A stretch of DNA of 64,000 nucleotides from Saccharomonospora cyanea NA-134 (GCF_000244975.1 NZ_CM001440.1:2774325-2838324), one strand, 5' to 3'. Positions 47,469 through 56,539 are shown, counted from the stretch's first letter. The notes: generated by a model from the letters alone, not told the origin. Numbers and translations: made by a program.

Positions 47469-47939
47469 GTGAAGCTGCCAGTGAGTACGGAATGGGTGTT
47501 GCACTGCGCCACGACGTTGGCGCAGCTCGAACCACGAGCCACCGTGTCGGCGGCACAGCTCGCGGACTACTACGATCTGCCCGCACCGTATCTCGCCAAG
47601 CAACTGAAGGCTCTCGCCAAGGCCGGCGTGTTCGCCGCGACGACGGGGCCGCGAGGCGGCTACCGGCTCGCCCGCCCGGCTTCCGACATCACGCTCCTGC
47701 AGATCGTGGAAGCCGTGGACGGTGGAGCCTCCCCCTACGAGTGCCACGAGATCCGGCAGCAGGGCCGGGGCGCACTGTCGCCTGAGGACTGTCGCGACAC
47801 CTGCGTGCTCGCCGCGAAGATGGCCGACGCCCACGAGGCATGGCGGCGGAGCCTCGGAAGCGTGACCCTCGCCGACATCCTCGACGAGATCCCGCCATGG
47901 GCACCCGCCCGCACGCGCTCCCTGCTCACCGGAGCATGA
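47469..47939 (+). CDS. Rrf2-family regulator
   Basis: 156 aa from a GTG at 47469. An N-terminal winged helix (LPVSTEWVLHCATTLAQLEP; VSAAQLADYYDLPAPYLAKQ; the wing TTGPRGGYRLARP) is followed by a dimer helix and three cysteines (YECHEI, then EDCRDTC, spacing C-X15-C-X3-C). In Rrf2 proteins such cysteines can bind an Fe-S cluster or sense redox state; the spacing here differs from IscR. It is divergent from the NmrA-type gene. The stop overlaps the start of the tyrosine recombinase gene. Confidence 0.88.
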   Translation: MKLPVSTEWVLHCATTLAQLEPRATVSAAQLADYYDLPAPYLAKQLKALAKAGVFAATTGPRGGYRLARPASDITLLQIVEAVDGGASPYECHEIRQQGRGALSPEDCRDTCVLAAKMADAHEAWRRSLGSVTLADILDEIPPWAPARTRSLLTGA

Positions 47940-49066
47940 TGGACCCGCTCGACCACACCATGATGACGTCCCCGCGCACCGGCCTTTCCGTTCCCGGCGC
48001 CGTGCTGCGACCCACCCATCTGGCCCTCCCCTCCCCCGGGTTGTCGGCCCGCCAGGTGGACGACGCGGTGCGCCACCAACTGGTGGCCGACATCGGCGCG
48101 CAGCGGCTCGAGGCGTTGTCGCGGTCGCTGGACCGGACCACGTTCGGCGTGGTGTTGCACTGGTTGTCCAGCTACCAGCGCCGCTCGCTGGACACCAAAC
48201 GCGGTTACGCCGAGGACGTCTGCCGCATCGCCGAGTGGTTCAGCGCCGCCACCGGTCGCCGCCCCGCAGACCTTTTGAACGGCGTCACGTTCGACACCGT
48301 GACCGCCTGGTCGCTCTACGCCAAGAGCAAGGGCTGGTCGGCGCGCACCCAGCGCCGCTACCTCTCCGCACTGTCGTCGTTGTTCGACCACGCCCGCAGC
48401 GCGCACCGCCTCGCCGTGGAGAACCCGGTACACCTGGCCACCCACGCACCCCCGATCGGCACCTCGACCAACGGCCGTCCACCCGGCGCCACCCGTGTCC
48501 TGGAGCTGCCGGAGGTCGCCGCGCTCGCCGCCGCGTGCTCCGACCACGAGGAGCACCTGGTGTTCGAACTGCTGTTCACCCAGGGACTTCGGGAGTCCGA
48601 AGTGGTCTCCCTCGACATCGACAACCTCGATCGCGCCCACGTGCCCCCCGTGCTGTCGGTGGCCCGCAAGGGAGGCCGGTGGGTACGGCGCAGGCTCGGC
48701 GACACGGCCGCGCGGCACCTGGACGCATACCTCGACGGCCGACTCACCGGCCCCGTGCTCGTCCACCCGGAAACAGGGTTGCGACGCGACCGTCACCAGC
48801 TCATCAGCATCACCCGGCGACTCGCCCGCCACGCCCGGCTGCGCGAACCGCGAAAGGTCACCCCGCACGTGCTGCGGGCGACGGCCATCACCGCCCTGCT
48901 CGACAAGGGGAAGCCGTTGCAGGAGGTGCAGGAGTGGGCCGGGCACGCCCACGCCTCCACCACCCGCGGCTACTGGGAACGCCGCAACAGCGTGCAGCGC
49001 GACGCCGCCCTGTCCGCCACCCTCACCGCCGACCTCGCCGAGGCCGCGGCGGAGCTGGCGGAGTGA
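47939..49066 (+). CDS. Tyrosine recombinase, XerC/phage-integrase family
   Basis: 375 aa from the ATG at 47939, whose first base is the last base of the Rrf2 stop. GGAG is 6 bases upstream. A SAM-like core-binding N-domain (LHWLSSYQRRSLDTKRGYAE) precedes the catalytic domain. The active-site residues are visible: Arg in QGLRESEVVSLD, His-x-x-Arg in PHVLRATAITALL, His in WAGHAHASTTRGY and the Tyr nucleophile in RGYWERR. No attachment site, excisionase or other element gene is seen nearby, so it may be a chromosomal recombinase or the last piece of an old element. Confidence 0.9.
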   Translation: MDPLDHTMMTSPRTGLSVPGAVLRPTHLALPSPGLSARQVDDAVRHQLVADIGAQRLEALSRSLDRTTFGVVLHWLSSYQRRSLDTKRGYAEDVCRIAEWFSAATGRRPADLLNGVTFDTVTAWSLYAKSKGWSARTQRRYLSALSSLFDHARSAHRLAVENPVHLATHAPPIGTSTNGRPPGATRVLELPEVAALAAACSDHEEHLVFELLFTQGLRESEVVSLDIDNLDRAHVPPVLSVARKGGRWVRRRLGDTAARHLDAYLDGRLTGPVLVHPETGLRRDRHQLISITRRLARHARLREPRKVTPHVLRATAITALLDKGKPLQEVQEWAGHAHASTTRGYWERRNSVQRDAALSATLTADLAEAAAELAE

Positions 49067-49078
49067 AGCGCCGTCCGA

Positions 49079-50122
49079 TCACCCGGACAGGACGGCGGCC
49101 GAGCGCACCACCGCGTCGCGGACCCCGGTGCCCCGTCGCGCCGTGCTGACGCGCCCCAGCCAACGCGCGGCCGTCGCGATGCGCTGAGTCGGCCTGCGAC
49201 GCCGCCGGTCGTACTCTCGCAGCGCCGCCCGCACGTCGGCCGCGGTCGAGGCCCGCGCGAGGCAGCGGGCCAACGTCAGCCCGTCGAGCAGTGCCTGGCA
49301 CGCGCCCTGCCCGAGGTCCGGTGTCATGGTGTGGGCGGCGTCGCCCGCGAGGGCGGTGTTTCCGACGACGTAGCTCGGCAACGGCGGATCGAGGTAGTGC
49401 AGGGAGTGACGGAGCAGCTCGTCCGGACTCGCCTGCCGCAGCACCGAAGGGACCGGCTCCGGCCACCGGCCGAAGTGCGCGAGCAGGGACGCGTGTTCCT
49501 CGGCGGGGCCGCGTCGGGCGGGCGGCGTCTCCAGAACGGCGTAGAAGTTGGTGCGGTCGGCCGTCAGCGGTGAATAGCCGAACTTGGCTTTCGGCCCCCA
49601 CACCTCGCCCGCACTGCGCACACCGGCGCCGACCACCCCGCGCCACACCGTGAGCCCGGTGTCGCGCAGGCCGTGACGCGCGCCGAAGAGTCGCCGCCGA
49701 ACCGCGCTGTGCGCGCCGTCGGCGCCGATCAGCACGTCCGCGTCGCCCGTCCCCTCCCGGCCGAAGTGGACGGTACCGTCGGGCAACGACTCGAACAGCA
49801 GCGCGAGCAACTCCGGCCGCGCCACCACGTACACGTCCTCACCCGTACGCCGACGGATGCGGTCGGTGTCGATCTCGGCAAGGGTCCGTCCGTCCCAACG
49901 CCGGATCACGCCCGGCCGCTGCGGTTCACCACGACGGCGTAGCTCATCGGCCAGTCCCAGCTCGCCGAGAGCCCGTACGGCGTTCGGCCACATGCCGAGG
50001 CCCGTGCCGTCGTCCGCCAGAGCTTCCGCGCGCTCGTGCACGCGCACCCGCCAGCCCGCGCGCGTCAGCCCAGCCGCCGTTGCCAGCCCCGCGATTCCGC
50101 CACCGACTATCCGTGCTTCCAT
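49079..50122 (-). CDS. FAD-dependent aromatic-type monooxygenase
   Basis: 347 aa from the ATG at 50122. It is a group A flavoprotein hydroxylase: the FAD Rossmann motif RIVGGGIAGLATAAGLTRAG, the DG motif in DVLIGADGAHSAVRRRLFG and the late GD motif NTALAGDAAHTMTPDLGQGA are present. Such enzymes hydroxylate aromatic or polyketide substrates with NAD(P)H. It is divergent from a TetR gene, with two tandem palindromic operators in the 54-bp gap, one of them only 11 bases from the start. Induction by the TetR ligand is expected. Confidence 0.9.
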   Translation of the reverse strand: MEARIVGGGIAGLATAAGLTRAGWRVRVHERAEALADDGTGLGMWPNAVRALGELGLADELRRRGEPQRPGVIRRWDGRTLAEIDTDRIRRRTGEDVYVVARPELLALLFESLPDGTVHFGREGTGDADVLIGADGAHSAVRRRLFGARHGLRDTGLTVWRGVVGAGVRSAGEVWGPKAKFGYSPLTADRTNFYAVLETPPARRGPAEEHASLLAHFGRWPEPVPSVLRQASPDELLRHSLHYLDPPLPSYVVGNTALAGDAAHTMTPDLGQGACQALLDGLTLARCLARASTAADVRAALREYDRRRRRPTQRIATAARWLGRVSTARRGTGVRDAVVRSAAVLSG

Positions 50123-50133
50123 TCCGCCACCGT

Positions 50134-50168
50134 ACTACGGATGTAGTGATCCTTACTACGGGTGTAGT
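50134..50168. promoter_or_regulatory. Tandem TetR operators
   Basis: ACTAC-N4-GTAGT occurs twice, at 50134-50147 and 50155-50168, with 21 bases (two helical turns) between them, in the FAD-monooxygenase/TetR divergent gap. Confidence 0.75.
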
Positions 50169-50176
50169 GTACGGCT

Positions 50177-50743
50177 GTGAGCACACGGAAGGACCAGGTA
50201 CTCAACGCCGCGATCCGCGTCCTCGGCACCCAGGGCACGCGGCAACTCACCCACCGGGCCGTCGACGCGGAAGCCAGGCTGCCCGAGGGGTCGACCTCGA
50301 ACCACTTCCGCAACCGGGACGCGCTCGTCGCGGGCGTTCTCGACCGGCTCGTGGCCCAGGACGAGCAGGCATGGGGGCTGTTCTCGGCCGATCTGGCCAA
50401 CATCACGCTCACTCTCGACGGCTTCGCCGACGCCGTGACCCAGTTCGTGGACGAACTCGCGACGACCGCCCGTACCGCCACACTGGCCCGACACGCGATC
50501 TTCCTCGAAGCCGCGCATCACCAGCACCTCCGCGCCCAGATCGAGACACGCAGACGGCGCCTCGAGGCCTGGGGGGCGCCGTGGCTGAAGCGACTGGGTT
50601 CGACCCACCCCGAGCGCGACTTCGCCGCGCTGCGCTCCCTGCTGGACGGGCTGCTGCTGCACCAGTGCACGCTGCCCGACCCCGCCTTCGACCCGGCCGT
50701 GCCGGTGCGAGCCCTGCTCGACGGCCTGAGCCGGCACTGGTGA
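50177..50743 (+). CDS. TetR-family repressor
   Basis: 188 aa from a GTG at 50177. The N-terminal helix-turn-helix (KDQVLNAAIRVLGTQGTRQL; THRAVDAEARLPEGSTSNHF) is typical of TetR regulators, followed by an all-helical ligand domain (LFSADLANITLTLDGFADAV; RSLLDGLLLHQCTLPDPAFD). It probably binds the two ACTAC-N4-GTAGT sites and controls itself and the divergent monooxygenase. The ligand is unknown. Confidence 0.9.
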   Translation: MSTRKDQVLNAAIRVLGTQGTRQLTHRAVDAEARLPEGSTSNHFRNRDALVAGVLDRLVAQDEQAWGLFSADLANITLTLDGFADAVTQFVDELATTARTATLARHAIFLEAAHHQHLRAQIETRRRRLEAWGAPWLKRLGSTHPERDFAALRSLLDGLLLHQCTLPDPAFDPAVPVRALLDGLSRHW

Positions 50744-50795
50744 CCGCCGCACGTCCCGGCATGTCCCGGAAGCCACGACACCGGCACCGGCCGTA

Positions 50796-51986
50796 CTACC
50801 GCGCTTCCGCGGCCACGGGCGTGGCCCGCTCGGAACACAGGAGCCCTGCCGTGACCGCGGCTACCAAACAGAGCGCCACAGGCAGGAAGAAGGTCAGGTT
50901 GAGCGGAACGAGTTGCGTCAGCGGGCCGATGACGGCGGGCCCGGCGAGCATGCCCAGGTAGCCCAGCCCGGCGACCCGGGAGACATTGGCTCCGGCGGCG
51001 TCCACATCGGCGTGTCCGGCCGCGCTGAAGATCTGGGGCACACACCCGGAGAGGCCGAGTCCGAACACTGCCCAACCGGCCAGAGCGAGAGGTGTCCACG
51101 GCGACAGCGCGGCGACCGTCAGACCGAACGCGGCAGCGACGGCGCCGTAGCGGAGTACGGCCACCGGGCCGACACGCGCGGTCACACGGTCGGCGAGCAG
51201 GCGCCCGGCGGTCATGGCCGTGGCGAAGGCACCGTAGGCGAGGGCAGCGGTGGCCTCGGAGGCGCCGAGGACCTCCCGAAGGTGCAGCACGCTCCAGTCG
51301 TTCGCCACGCCCTCACAGAGCATCAGCGCCAGCGCGAGCCCGGCCAGCAGCCAGACACGTCGGGGAGTCCGACGCCGGGACCCCACCGCCTCGGAAGCCC
51401 GCGAGCCTTGGACCGGGTCGGGACACAACAGTGCGGGTGTGAACAGCACGGCGACGACGACACCGAGCGCGGCCACCGCGCCGAGAGTCACCGCCGGATT
51501 CCAACCCCACCCAAGAGTGCGCGCCCCGGCCAGCGCGGCGAGCACTCCACCGATCGAGAACGTGGCGTGGAAGGCCGACATGACGGGCCGCCGGTAGCCG
51601 CACTCCACCTGGACGGCATGAGCGTTCATGCTCACGTCCAGACACCCGTTGCCGAAGCCGAACACCAGCAGCGCCGCTCCCAGCGTCCAGCTCTCGGAGG
51701 CCAGGCCGGGCAGGAGGAGGGTGGCGCTGCACAGCACCGCGCTGACCGGGACCACGACGCGAGCACCGGCACGGTCGGCCAGCGGGCCGGCGAGCTGCAT
51801 GCCGACGAACGCACCCGCACCGAGTAGCAGCAGAAGCCAGCCGAGCACGGCGTGACTGATCCCGGCTCGCTCCTCCACAGCGGGGATGTGGACGATCCAC
51901 ATCCCCATGAGAAAGCCGTTCAAACCGAAGTAGACGAAGGTGGCCAGCCGCGCGGCCCGCAGCGATCGATCCATGTTAGTGAACAT
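50796..51986 (-). CDS. MFS transporter
   Basis: 396 aa from the ATG at 51986; a second ATG at 51974 (MDRSLRAARLATFVYFGLNG) is equally plausible. Twelve hydrophobic spans are visible, with the first at FVYFGLNGFLMGMWIVHIPA and MFS loop motifs AGPLADRAGARV and GRLLADRVTARVG. The family resembles transporters of the FucP/YbjJ-like group, members of which move sugars or act as exporters; substrate unknown. The start lies inside the DeoR operator, and the gene is divergent from a DeoR regulator, suggesting a sugar-related substrate. Confidence 0.82.
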   Translation of the reverse strand: MFTNMDRSLRAARLATFVYFGLNGFLMGMWIVHIPAVEERAGISHAVLGWLLLLLGAGAFVGMQLAGPLADRAGARVVVPVSAVLCSATLLLPGLASESWTLGAALLVFGFGNGCLDVSMNAHAVQVECGYRRPVMSAFHATFSIGGVLAALAGARTLGWGWNPAVTLGAVAALGVVVAVLFTPALLCPDPVQGSRASEAVGSRRRTPRRVWLLAGLALALMLCEGVANDWSVLHLREVLGASEATAALAYGAFATAMTAGRLLADRVTARVGPVAVLRYGAVAAAFGLTVAALSPWTPLALAGWAVFGLGLSGCVPQIFSAAGHADVDAAGANVSRVAGLGYLGMLAGPAVIGPLTQLVPLNLTFFLPVALCLVAAVTAGLLCSERATPVAAEAR

Positions 51987-52011
51987 ATCGAACAGCTTCC
52001 TTGTTCGATAT
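51985..52011. promoter_or_regulatory. DeoR operator
   Basis: ATATCGAACA and TGTTCGATAT form a perfect 10-bp inverted repeat with a 7-base spacer. A degenerate TTCGAACGAG...TTGTTCAA copy follows at 52019-52040. Confidence 0.65.
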
Positions 52012-52048
52012 CTTGATTTTCGAACGAGATTTTTGTTCAATACCGAGC

Positions 52049-52807
52049 ATGGCAACCGCAGACCGGCTGAGGCGGATCACCCTGGCCGTCCGCGAGGCGG
52101 GCAGCATCGGCGTCGCCGAACTGGCCGAACTCACGGGCGCCTCCCCCATGACCATCCGCCGGGACCTCGAGACCCTGGCCGCCCAGGGGGTGCTGGAGCG
52201 ATACCGGGGAGGCGCCCGCACACTGCTGTTACGCGGCGAGGAAGCACCGTTCGCGCTCCGGGTGCAGGAGACTCCCGAGACCAAACAGCGCATCGCCGCC
52301 GAGGTCGCCGGTTTGCTCGCCGACGGCGAGTCCGTCGTACTCGACAGCGGCACCACCTGCCTGGAGGTGGCTCGCGCACTGGAACAGCGCCGTGTCACCG
52401 TCATGCCGCTCTCCCTGCACGCGGCGAATGCGTTGGCGGGCGCGCCACACCTGACACTCCTGGTCCCCGGTGGCCGACCACGGCCGGGTGAGCTCTCGTT
52501 CACCGGCCCCCTGACCATGGCGGCGTTGGCTTCCCTCCGCTTCGACACGGCGGTGCTCGGCTGCTGCGGGTTGAGCGCGGAACACGGTCTGACCGCCTAC
52601 GACCTCGACGACGCCGCGGTCAAGCGTGCCGCGATCGCCTCGGCCCATCGCGTCATCGCCGTCGCGGACGCCACCAAGTTCACGCGCACCGCCCTCGCCT
52701 TCGTCGCCCCCGCCGCCGACCTGCACGCCGTCGTGACCGACCGAGCAGCCCCGGACGACGAGACGGAGGCACTGATCAGAGCGGGTGTGACCGTACGGAA
52801 GGTATGA
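52049..52807 (+). CDS. DeoR-family regulator
   Basis: 252 aa from the ATG at 52049. An N-terminal DeoR winged helix (RLRRITLAVREAGSIGVAEL; LTGASPMTIRRDLETLAAQG) is followed by the sugar-phosphate-isomerase-like DeoRC sensor domain (LADGESVVLDSGTTCLEVAR; AVLGCCGLSAEHGLTAYDLD; VIAVADATKF). The expected effector is a phosphorylated sugar. The GATCG/TTCG repeats in the gap to the divergent MFS gene suggest control of that transporter. Confidence 0.9.
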   Translation: MATADRLRRITLAVREAGSIGVAELAELTGASPMTIRRDLETLAAQGVLERYRGGARTLLLRGEEAPFALRVQETPETKQRIAAEVAGLLADGESVVLDSGTTCLEVARALEQRRVTVMPLSLHAANALAGAPHLTLLVPGGRPRPGELSFTGPLTMAALASLRFDTAVLGCCGLSAEHGLTAYDLDDAAVKRAAIASAHRVIAVADATKFTRTALAFVAPAADLHAVVTDRAAPDDETEALIRAGVTVRKV

Positions 52808-52824
52808 CCGGTCACCGACCGCTC

Positions 52825-53532
52825 TCAGGCGTCCTCGTCCGGGTCCCAGTCGAGTAGCCGAACCTTCGCCACCGTGCGCACGTGGCGGCGCATGGCCGCC
52901 GCCGCGCGCGTGGGATCGCCCACGCTGATGGCGTCGAAGATGGCCTGGTGCTGACGCAGCGAGCGGTGGGGCCTTCCGGGCTGGCGCAGCGACTCGGTGC
53001 GGCTTTCGGTGATCTGCTCGGAGATGGAGTGCATGAACTCCGCGAGCAGCGCGCTGCGGGCCGCGGCAGTCACCGCGGCGTGGAAACGCCGGTCGCCCTC
53101 GACACCGTGTCCACCCGACTCGATCTCGGCACGCATATGGGACAGGGCCGACTCCAGCTCGTCGAGGTCCTCGTGCGTTCGGCGCTCGGCGGCGAGTTCG
53201 GCGAGCTTCGTCTCGATCGCCTCGCGCGCTTCGAGGACGTCGGGCAACCGCTGCCGTCGCGCGACGAGCTGCTCCACCGGCTCGACGTCGAGAGTGTCGC
53301 GAACGAGGTAGCTGCCTCCGCCGTGCCGGGTCTCGACCAGCCCCTGCACCTCCAGCACCACGACGGCCTGCTTCACCGACGCCCTGCTCACTCCGAGCCG
53401 CTGCGCCAGCTCTCGCTCGGCGGGCAACCTGTCTCCGGCACGCAGCCGGGAGTGGGCGACGTACTCGCGCAGCCGCTCGACGACCTGTTCGTACAGCCTC
53501 GGCCGCGCCATCGGACGTAGAGCGTCGGACAC
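52825..53532 (-). CDS. FadR-type GntR regulator of malonate genes (MatR-like)
   Basis: 235 aa from a GTG at 53532 with GAGGGA upstream; the frame is open to 53577. An N-terminal GntR winged helix (RPRLYEQVVERLREYVAHSR; LPAERELAQRLGVSRASVKQ) is followed by an FCD helical effector domain (VLEAREAIETKLAELAAERR; metal-type His/Asp positions around FHAAVTAAARS and HQAIFDAISVGD). It is divergent from the MatC-MatB-carboxyltransferase genes. In rhizobia the FCD-type MatR controls the mat genes in response to malonate, so the same role is inferred. Confidence 0.85.
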   Translation of the reverse strand: MSDALRPMARPRLYEQVVERLREYVAHSRLRAGDRLPAERELAQRLGVSRASVKQAVVVLEVQGLVETRHGGGSYLVRDTLDVEPVEQLVARRQRLPDVLEAREAIETKLAELAAERRTHEDLDELESALSHMRAEIESGGHGVEGDRRFHAAVTAAARSALLAEFMHSISEQITESRTESLRQPGRPHRSLRQHQAIFDAISVGDPTRAAAAMRRHVRTVAKVRLLDWDPDEDA

Positions 53533-53607
53533 TTCGTTTTCCCTCTTCGGCACGTGGTCCCCCGCCGGTTCGGTCACCGCAGCCTAGCAGCGCGCGGGCG
53601 GCGCGAC

Positions 53608-53684
53608 CGGCTCAGCCACCGAGCCACGAAGGATCTTGACAGGTGTGGTCCGGCTCACGCAAAGTGGTTCAGCCACTGAGCCAC
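53608..53684. promoter_or_regulatory. Paired GntR operators
   Basis: GTGGTTCAG-CCA-CTGAGCCAC at 53664-53684 is a near-perfect palindrome. A related CGGCTCAGCCACCGAGCCAC at 53608-53627 matches it at 17 of 20 positions. Both lie between the divergent regulator and matC. Confidence 0.65.
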
Positions 53685-53734
53685 CAGGCCACTCGGACGC
53701 ACCTGAGCGAGCCCAAAGACGGGAGCCTTCGCGT

Positions 53735-55045
53735 ATGTCCCCCCAAGTCGTCGCGATCATCGTTCTGGCTGTGGTGTTCCTCGTCGCCACCACCAGATCC
53801 GTCAACATGGGGGCGCTCGCGTTCGCCGCCGCGTTCGGCGTGGGCACGCTGGTGGCCGACATGGACGCCGACGCGATCTTCGCGGGGTTCCCGGGTGACC
53901 TGTTCGTCGTGCTCGTCGGGGTGACGTACCTCTTCGCGATCGCCAAGGCCAACGGCACCACGGACTGGTTGGTACAGGCGTCGATCAGACTCGTGGGCGG
54001 ACGGCTCGCCCTCGTCCCCTGGGTGATGTTCGTGATCACCGCCGCGCTGACCGCCATCGGCGCGGTCAGTCCCGCCGCGGTGGCCATCGTGGCACCGCTG
54101 GCACTCGGATTCGCGGCGGAGTACCGGATCAGCCCACTGCTGATGGGCGCGATGGTGGTGCACGGCGCTCAGGCGGGCGGCTTCTCCCCGATCAGCGTCT
54201 ACGGTTCGATCGTCAACGGCATCGTGGCCCGGGAGGGACTGCCCGGCAACGAGCTGGTGCTCTTCCTGGCGAGCCTCGTCGCCAACCTCGCGATCGCGGC
54301 GATCGTGTTCGTCGTCTGCGGCGGGCTCAAGCTCACCCGCGCCGGAGCCGTGTCCATCCGGCGGTTCGCCCCCGTGGGCTCGGCTTCCGGCGGTACCTCG
54401 GCGTCCGGTGCGTCGGCCGAGGGCGCACCGGACGCCGAGCCACCCACGCTGACGCCCGTGCGGGGCGCGACCCTCGCGGCACTGGTCGCGCTCGTGGTGT
54501 GCGCACTGGGGTTCGACCTCGACGTGGGGCTGACCGCGATCACGCTCGCCGTGCTGCTCAGCGTGTTCTGGCCCGACACCAGCAAGCGGGCCATCGGGCA
54601 GATCACGTGGCCCACCGTGTTGCTGATCTGCGGCATCCTGACGTACGTCGGAGTGATGCAGGAGATGGGCACCATCGAATACGCGGGCAACGCCGTGTCG
54701 GAGGTGGGTGTCCCGCTGCTGGCCGCGCTGCTGATCTGCTACATCGGTGCCATCGTGTCGGCGTTCGCCTCGTCGGTGGGCATCATGGGCGCTCTCATCC
54801 CGCTGGCCGTGCCGTTCCTGCTGGAGGGGGCGGTGGGTCCGGTCGCGATGATCGCCGCACTGGCGGTGGCGTCCACTGTGGTGGACGTCAGCCCGTTCTC
54901 CACCAACGGTGCCCTCGTGCTGGCGAGCGCGCAGCACGTCGACCGCGACCGCTTCTTCCGGCAGTTGCTGGTGTACGGCGGCATCGTCGTCGCCGCGGCT
55001 CCCGCCGCGGTGTGGCTGATGCTGATCGTGCCCGGTTTCGGCTGA
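53735..55045 (+). CDS. matC: MatC-like dicarboxylate (malonate) carrier
   Basis: 436 aa from the ATG at 53735 (GGGAG upstream). About 11-12 membrane spans are visible, with a hydrophilic loop rich in Gly, Ser and Ala around residues 212-235. The N-terminal half fits the MatC dicarboxylate-carrier family of the ion-transporter superfamily: VFLVATTRSVNMGALAFAAA, MDADAIFAGFPGDLFVVLVG, and the re-entrant-like GAVSPAAVAIVAPLALGFAA and VVDVSPFSTNGALVLASA. Its place before a malonyl-CoA synthetase gene points to malonate as substrate. Confidence 0.82.
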   Translation: MSPQVVAIIVLAVVFLVATTRSVNMGALAFAAAFGVGTLVADMDADAIFAGFPGDLFVVLVGVTYLFAIAKANGTTDWLVQASIRLVGGRLALVPWVMFVITAALTAIGAVSPAAVAIVAPLALGFAAEYRISPLLMGAMVVHGAQAGGFSPISVYGSIVNGIVAREGLPGNELVLFLASLVANLAIAAIVFVVCGGLKLTRAGAVSIRRFAPVGSASGGTSASGASAEGAPDAEPPTLTPVRGATLAALVALVVCALGFDLDVGLTAITLAVLLSVFWPDTSKRAIGQITWPTVLLICGILTYVGVMQEMGTIEYAGNAVSEVGVPLLAALLICYIGAIVSAFASSVGIMGALIPLAVPFLLEGAVGPVAMIAALAVASTVVDVSPFSTNGALVLASAQHVDRDRFFRQLLVYGGIVVAAAPAAVWLMLIVPGFG

Positions 55046-55087
55046 GCCCGCCCCGACCGTGCCCGGAACTCGACGACAAGGAGATCG

Positions 55088-56539
55088 GTGACCGTGCTCT
55101 TCCCCGCCCTGCACACGGCCCAGGACGAACCCGCGCTGCGGTTCGGCGACCGCGCCCTGACCTACGGCGAACTGGCCCGGGTCGCGGGTTCGCTCGCCCA
55201 CCGCATCCGCTCGGCGGTGGGCGAGCCGCCGCGGGTGGCGGTGTGGGCGACGCCGAGCCTGGAGACCGCCGTGGGCACGGTGGCGGCCCTGCTCGCGGGT
55301 GTGCCCGCCGTGCCGATCAACCCCAAGATCGGGGAACGCGAACTGGCGCACATCGTCGCCGACAGCGGGCCGGGCCTCGTTCTCGTCGAGCCGGGCACCG
55401 TCCTGCCCTCCGGCCTCGACACCGTGACCCGGCTGGACGTCACCCTCGACGACCGGACGCAGCAGGCGGAGCCGCTGCCCGAAGAGCCGGGCGGGGAGGC
55501 ACCGGCGTTCATCGTGTACACCTCCGGCACCACCGGCGCCCCCAAGGGCGTGGTGCTCCCCCGTCGCGCCGTCACCAGCACGCTCGACGCCCTGCGGGAC
55601 GCCTGGCAGTGGACGGCCGACGACGTGCTGGTGCACGCCTTGCCGCTGTTCCACGTCCACGGGCTGATCCTGGGCGTCCTCGGACCGCTCCGGCGGGGCG
55701 GCAGTGTGCGCCACGTCGGCCGGTTCTCCCCCGCCGCCGTGGCCGCGGAGCTGACCACCGGCGCCACCATGATGTTCGGCGTCCCGACGATGTACCACCG
55801 CATCGCGAACGAGGTGGACGACGACCCCGAACTCGCGGCGGCGCTGGCCGGGGCTCGCCTGCTGGTCTCGGGCTCGGCGGCGTTGCCCGTGCGCGACCAC
55901 GAGCGCATCACCGCCGCGACGGGGCAGCGGGTCGTCGAACGCTACGGCATGACCGAGACGCTGATGAACACGAGCGTGCGGGCCGACGGTGAACGCAGGC
56001 CGGGCACGGTGGGGTTGCCGCTGCGCGGGGTGGAGCTGCGGTTGGTGGACGAGCGGGGCACGCCGATCGAGGTGCGTGACGGCGAGACCGTCGGCGAGAT
56101 CGAGGTGCGGGGTCCGAACTTGTTCACCGAGTATCTGAACCGCCCCGACGCGACGGCGCAGGCGTTCCACGACGGGTGGTTCCGCACCGGCGACATGGCT
56201 GTCCGTGACGAGGACGGGTATGTGCGCATCGTGGGACGCAAGGCGACCGACCTCATCAAGAGCGGCGGATACCGCATCGGCGCGGGCGAGATCGAGAACG
56301 CGCTGCTCGAACACCCGGGTGTCGCCGAGGTGGCCGTGACGGGCGAGCCGGACGACGACCTCGGAGAGCGGATCGTGGCGTGGGTGGTGCCGCGCGGAAC
56401 CGCACCGGCGGAGGAGGAACTGGCCGAGCACGTCGCGCGTCTGCTCACCCCGCACAAACGGCCCCGCGTGGTGCGGTTCCTCGACGCGCTGCCCCGCAAC
56501 GACATGGGCAAGGTCATGAAACGGGCGCTGCATGGCTGA
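55088..56539 (+). CDS. matB: Malonyl-CoA synthetase (MatB-like acyl-CoA synthetase)
   Basis: 483 aa from a GTG at 55088, with AAGGAGATCG upstream. It is an AMP-binding (ANL) enzyme: the P-loop YTSGTTGAPKGV, the ALPLFHVHG segment, the YGMTETLMNTS motif, the GWFRTGDMA motif and the C-terminal catalytic Lys in RNDMGKVMKR are all present. The short length and the LPLFHVHGL region match MatB enzymes that activate malonate to malonyl-CoA rather than long acids. It follows matC by 42 bp and overlaps the next gene by 8 bases, forming one operon. Confidence 0.87.
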   Translation: MTVLFPALHTAQDEPALRFGDRALTYGELARVAGSLAHRIRSAVGEPPRVAVWATPSLETAVGTVAALLAGVPAVPINPKIGERELAHIVADSGPGLVLVEPGTVLPSGLDTVTRLDVTLDDRTQQAEPLPEEPGGEAPAFIVYTSGTTGAPKGVVLPRRAVTSTLDALRDAWQWTADDVLVHALPLFHVHGLILGVLGPLRRGGSVRHVGRFSPAAVAAELTTGATMMFGVPTMYHRIANEVDDDPELAAALAGARLLVSGSAALPVRDHERITAATGQRVVERYGMTETLMNTSVRADGERRPGTVGLPLRGVELRLVDERGTPIEVRDGETVGEIEVRGPNLFTEYLNRPDATAQAFHDGWFRTGDMAVRDEDGYVRIVGRKATDLIKSGGYRIGAGEIENALLEHPGVAEVAVTGEPDDDLGERIVAWVVPRGTAPAEEELAEHVARLLTPHKRPRVVRFLDALPRNDMGKVMKRALHG

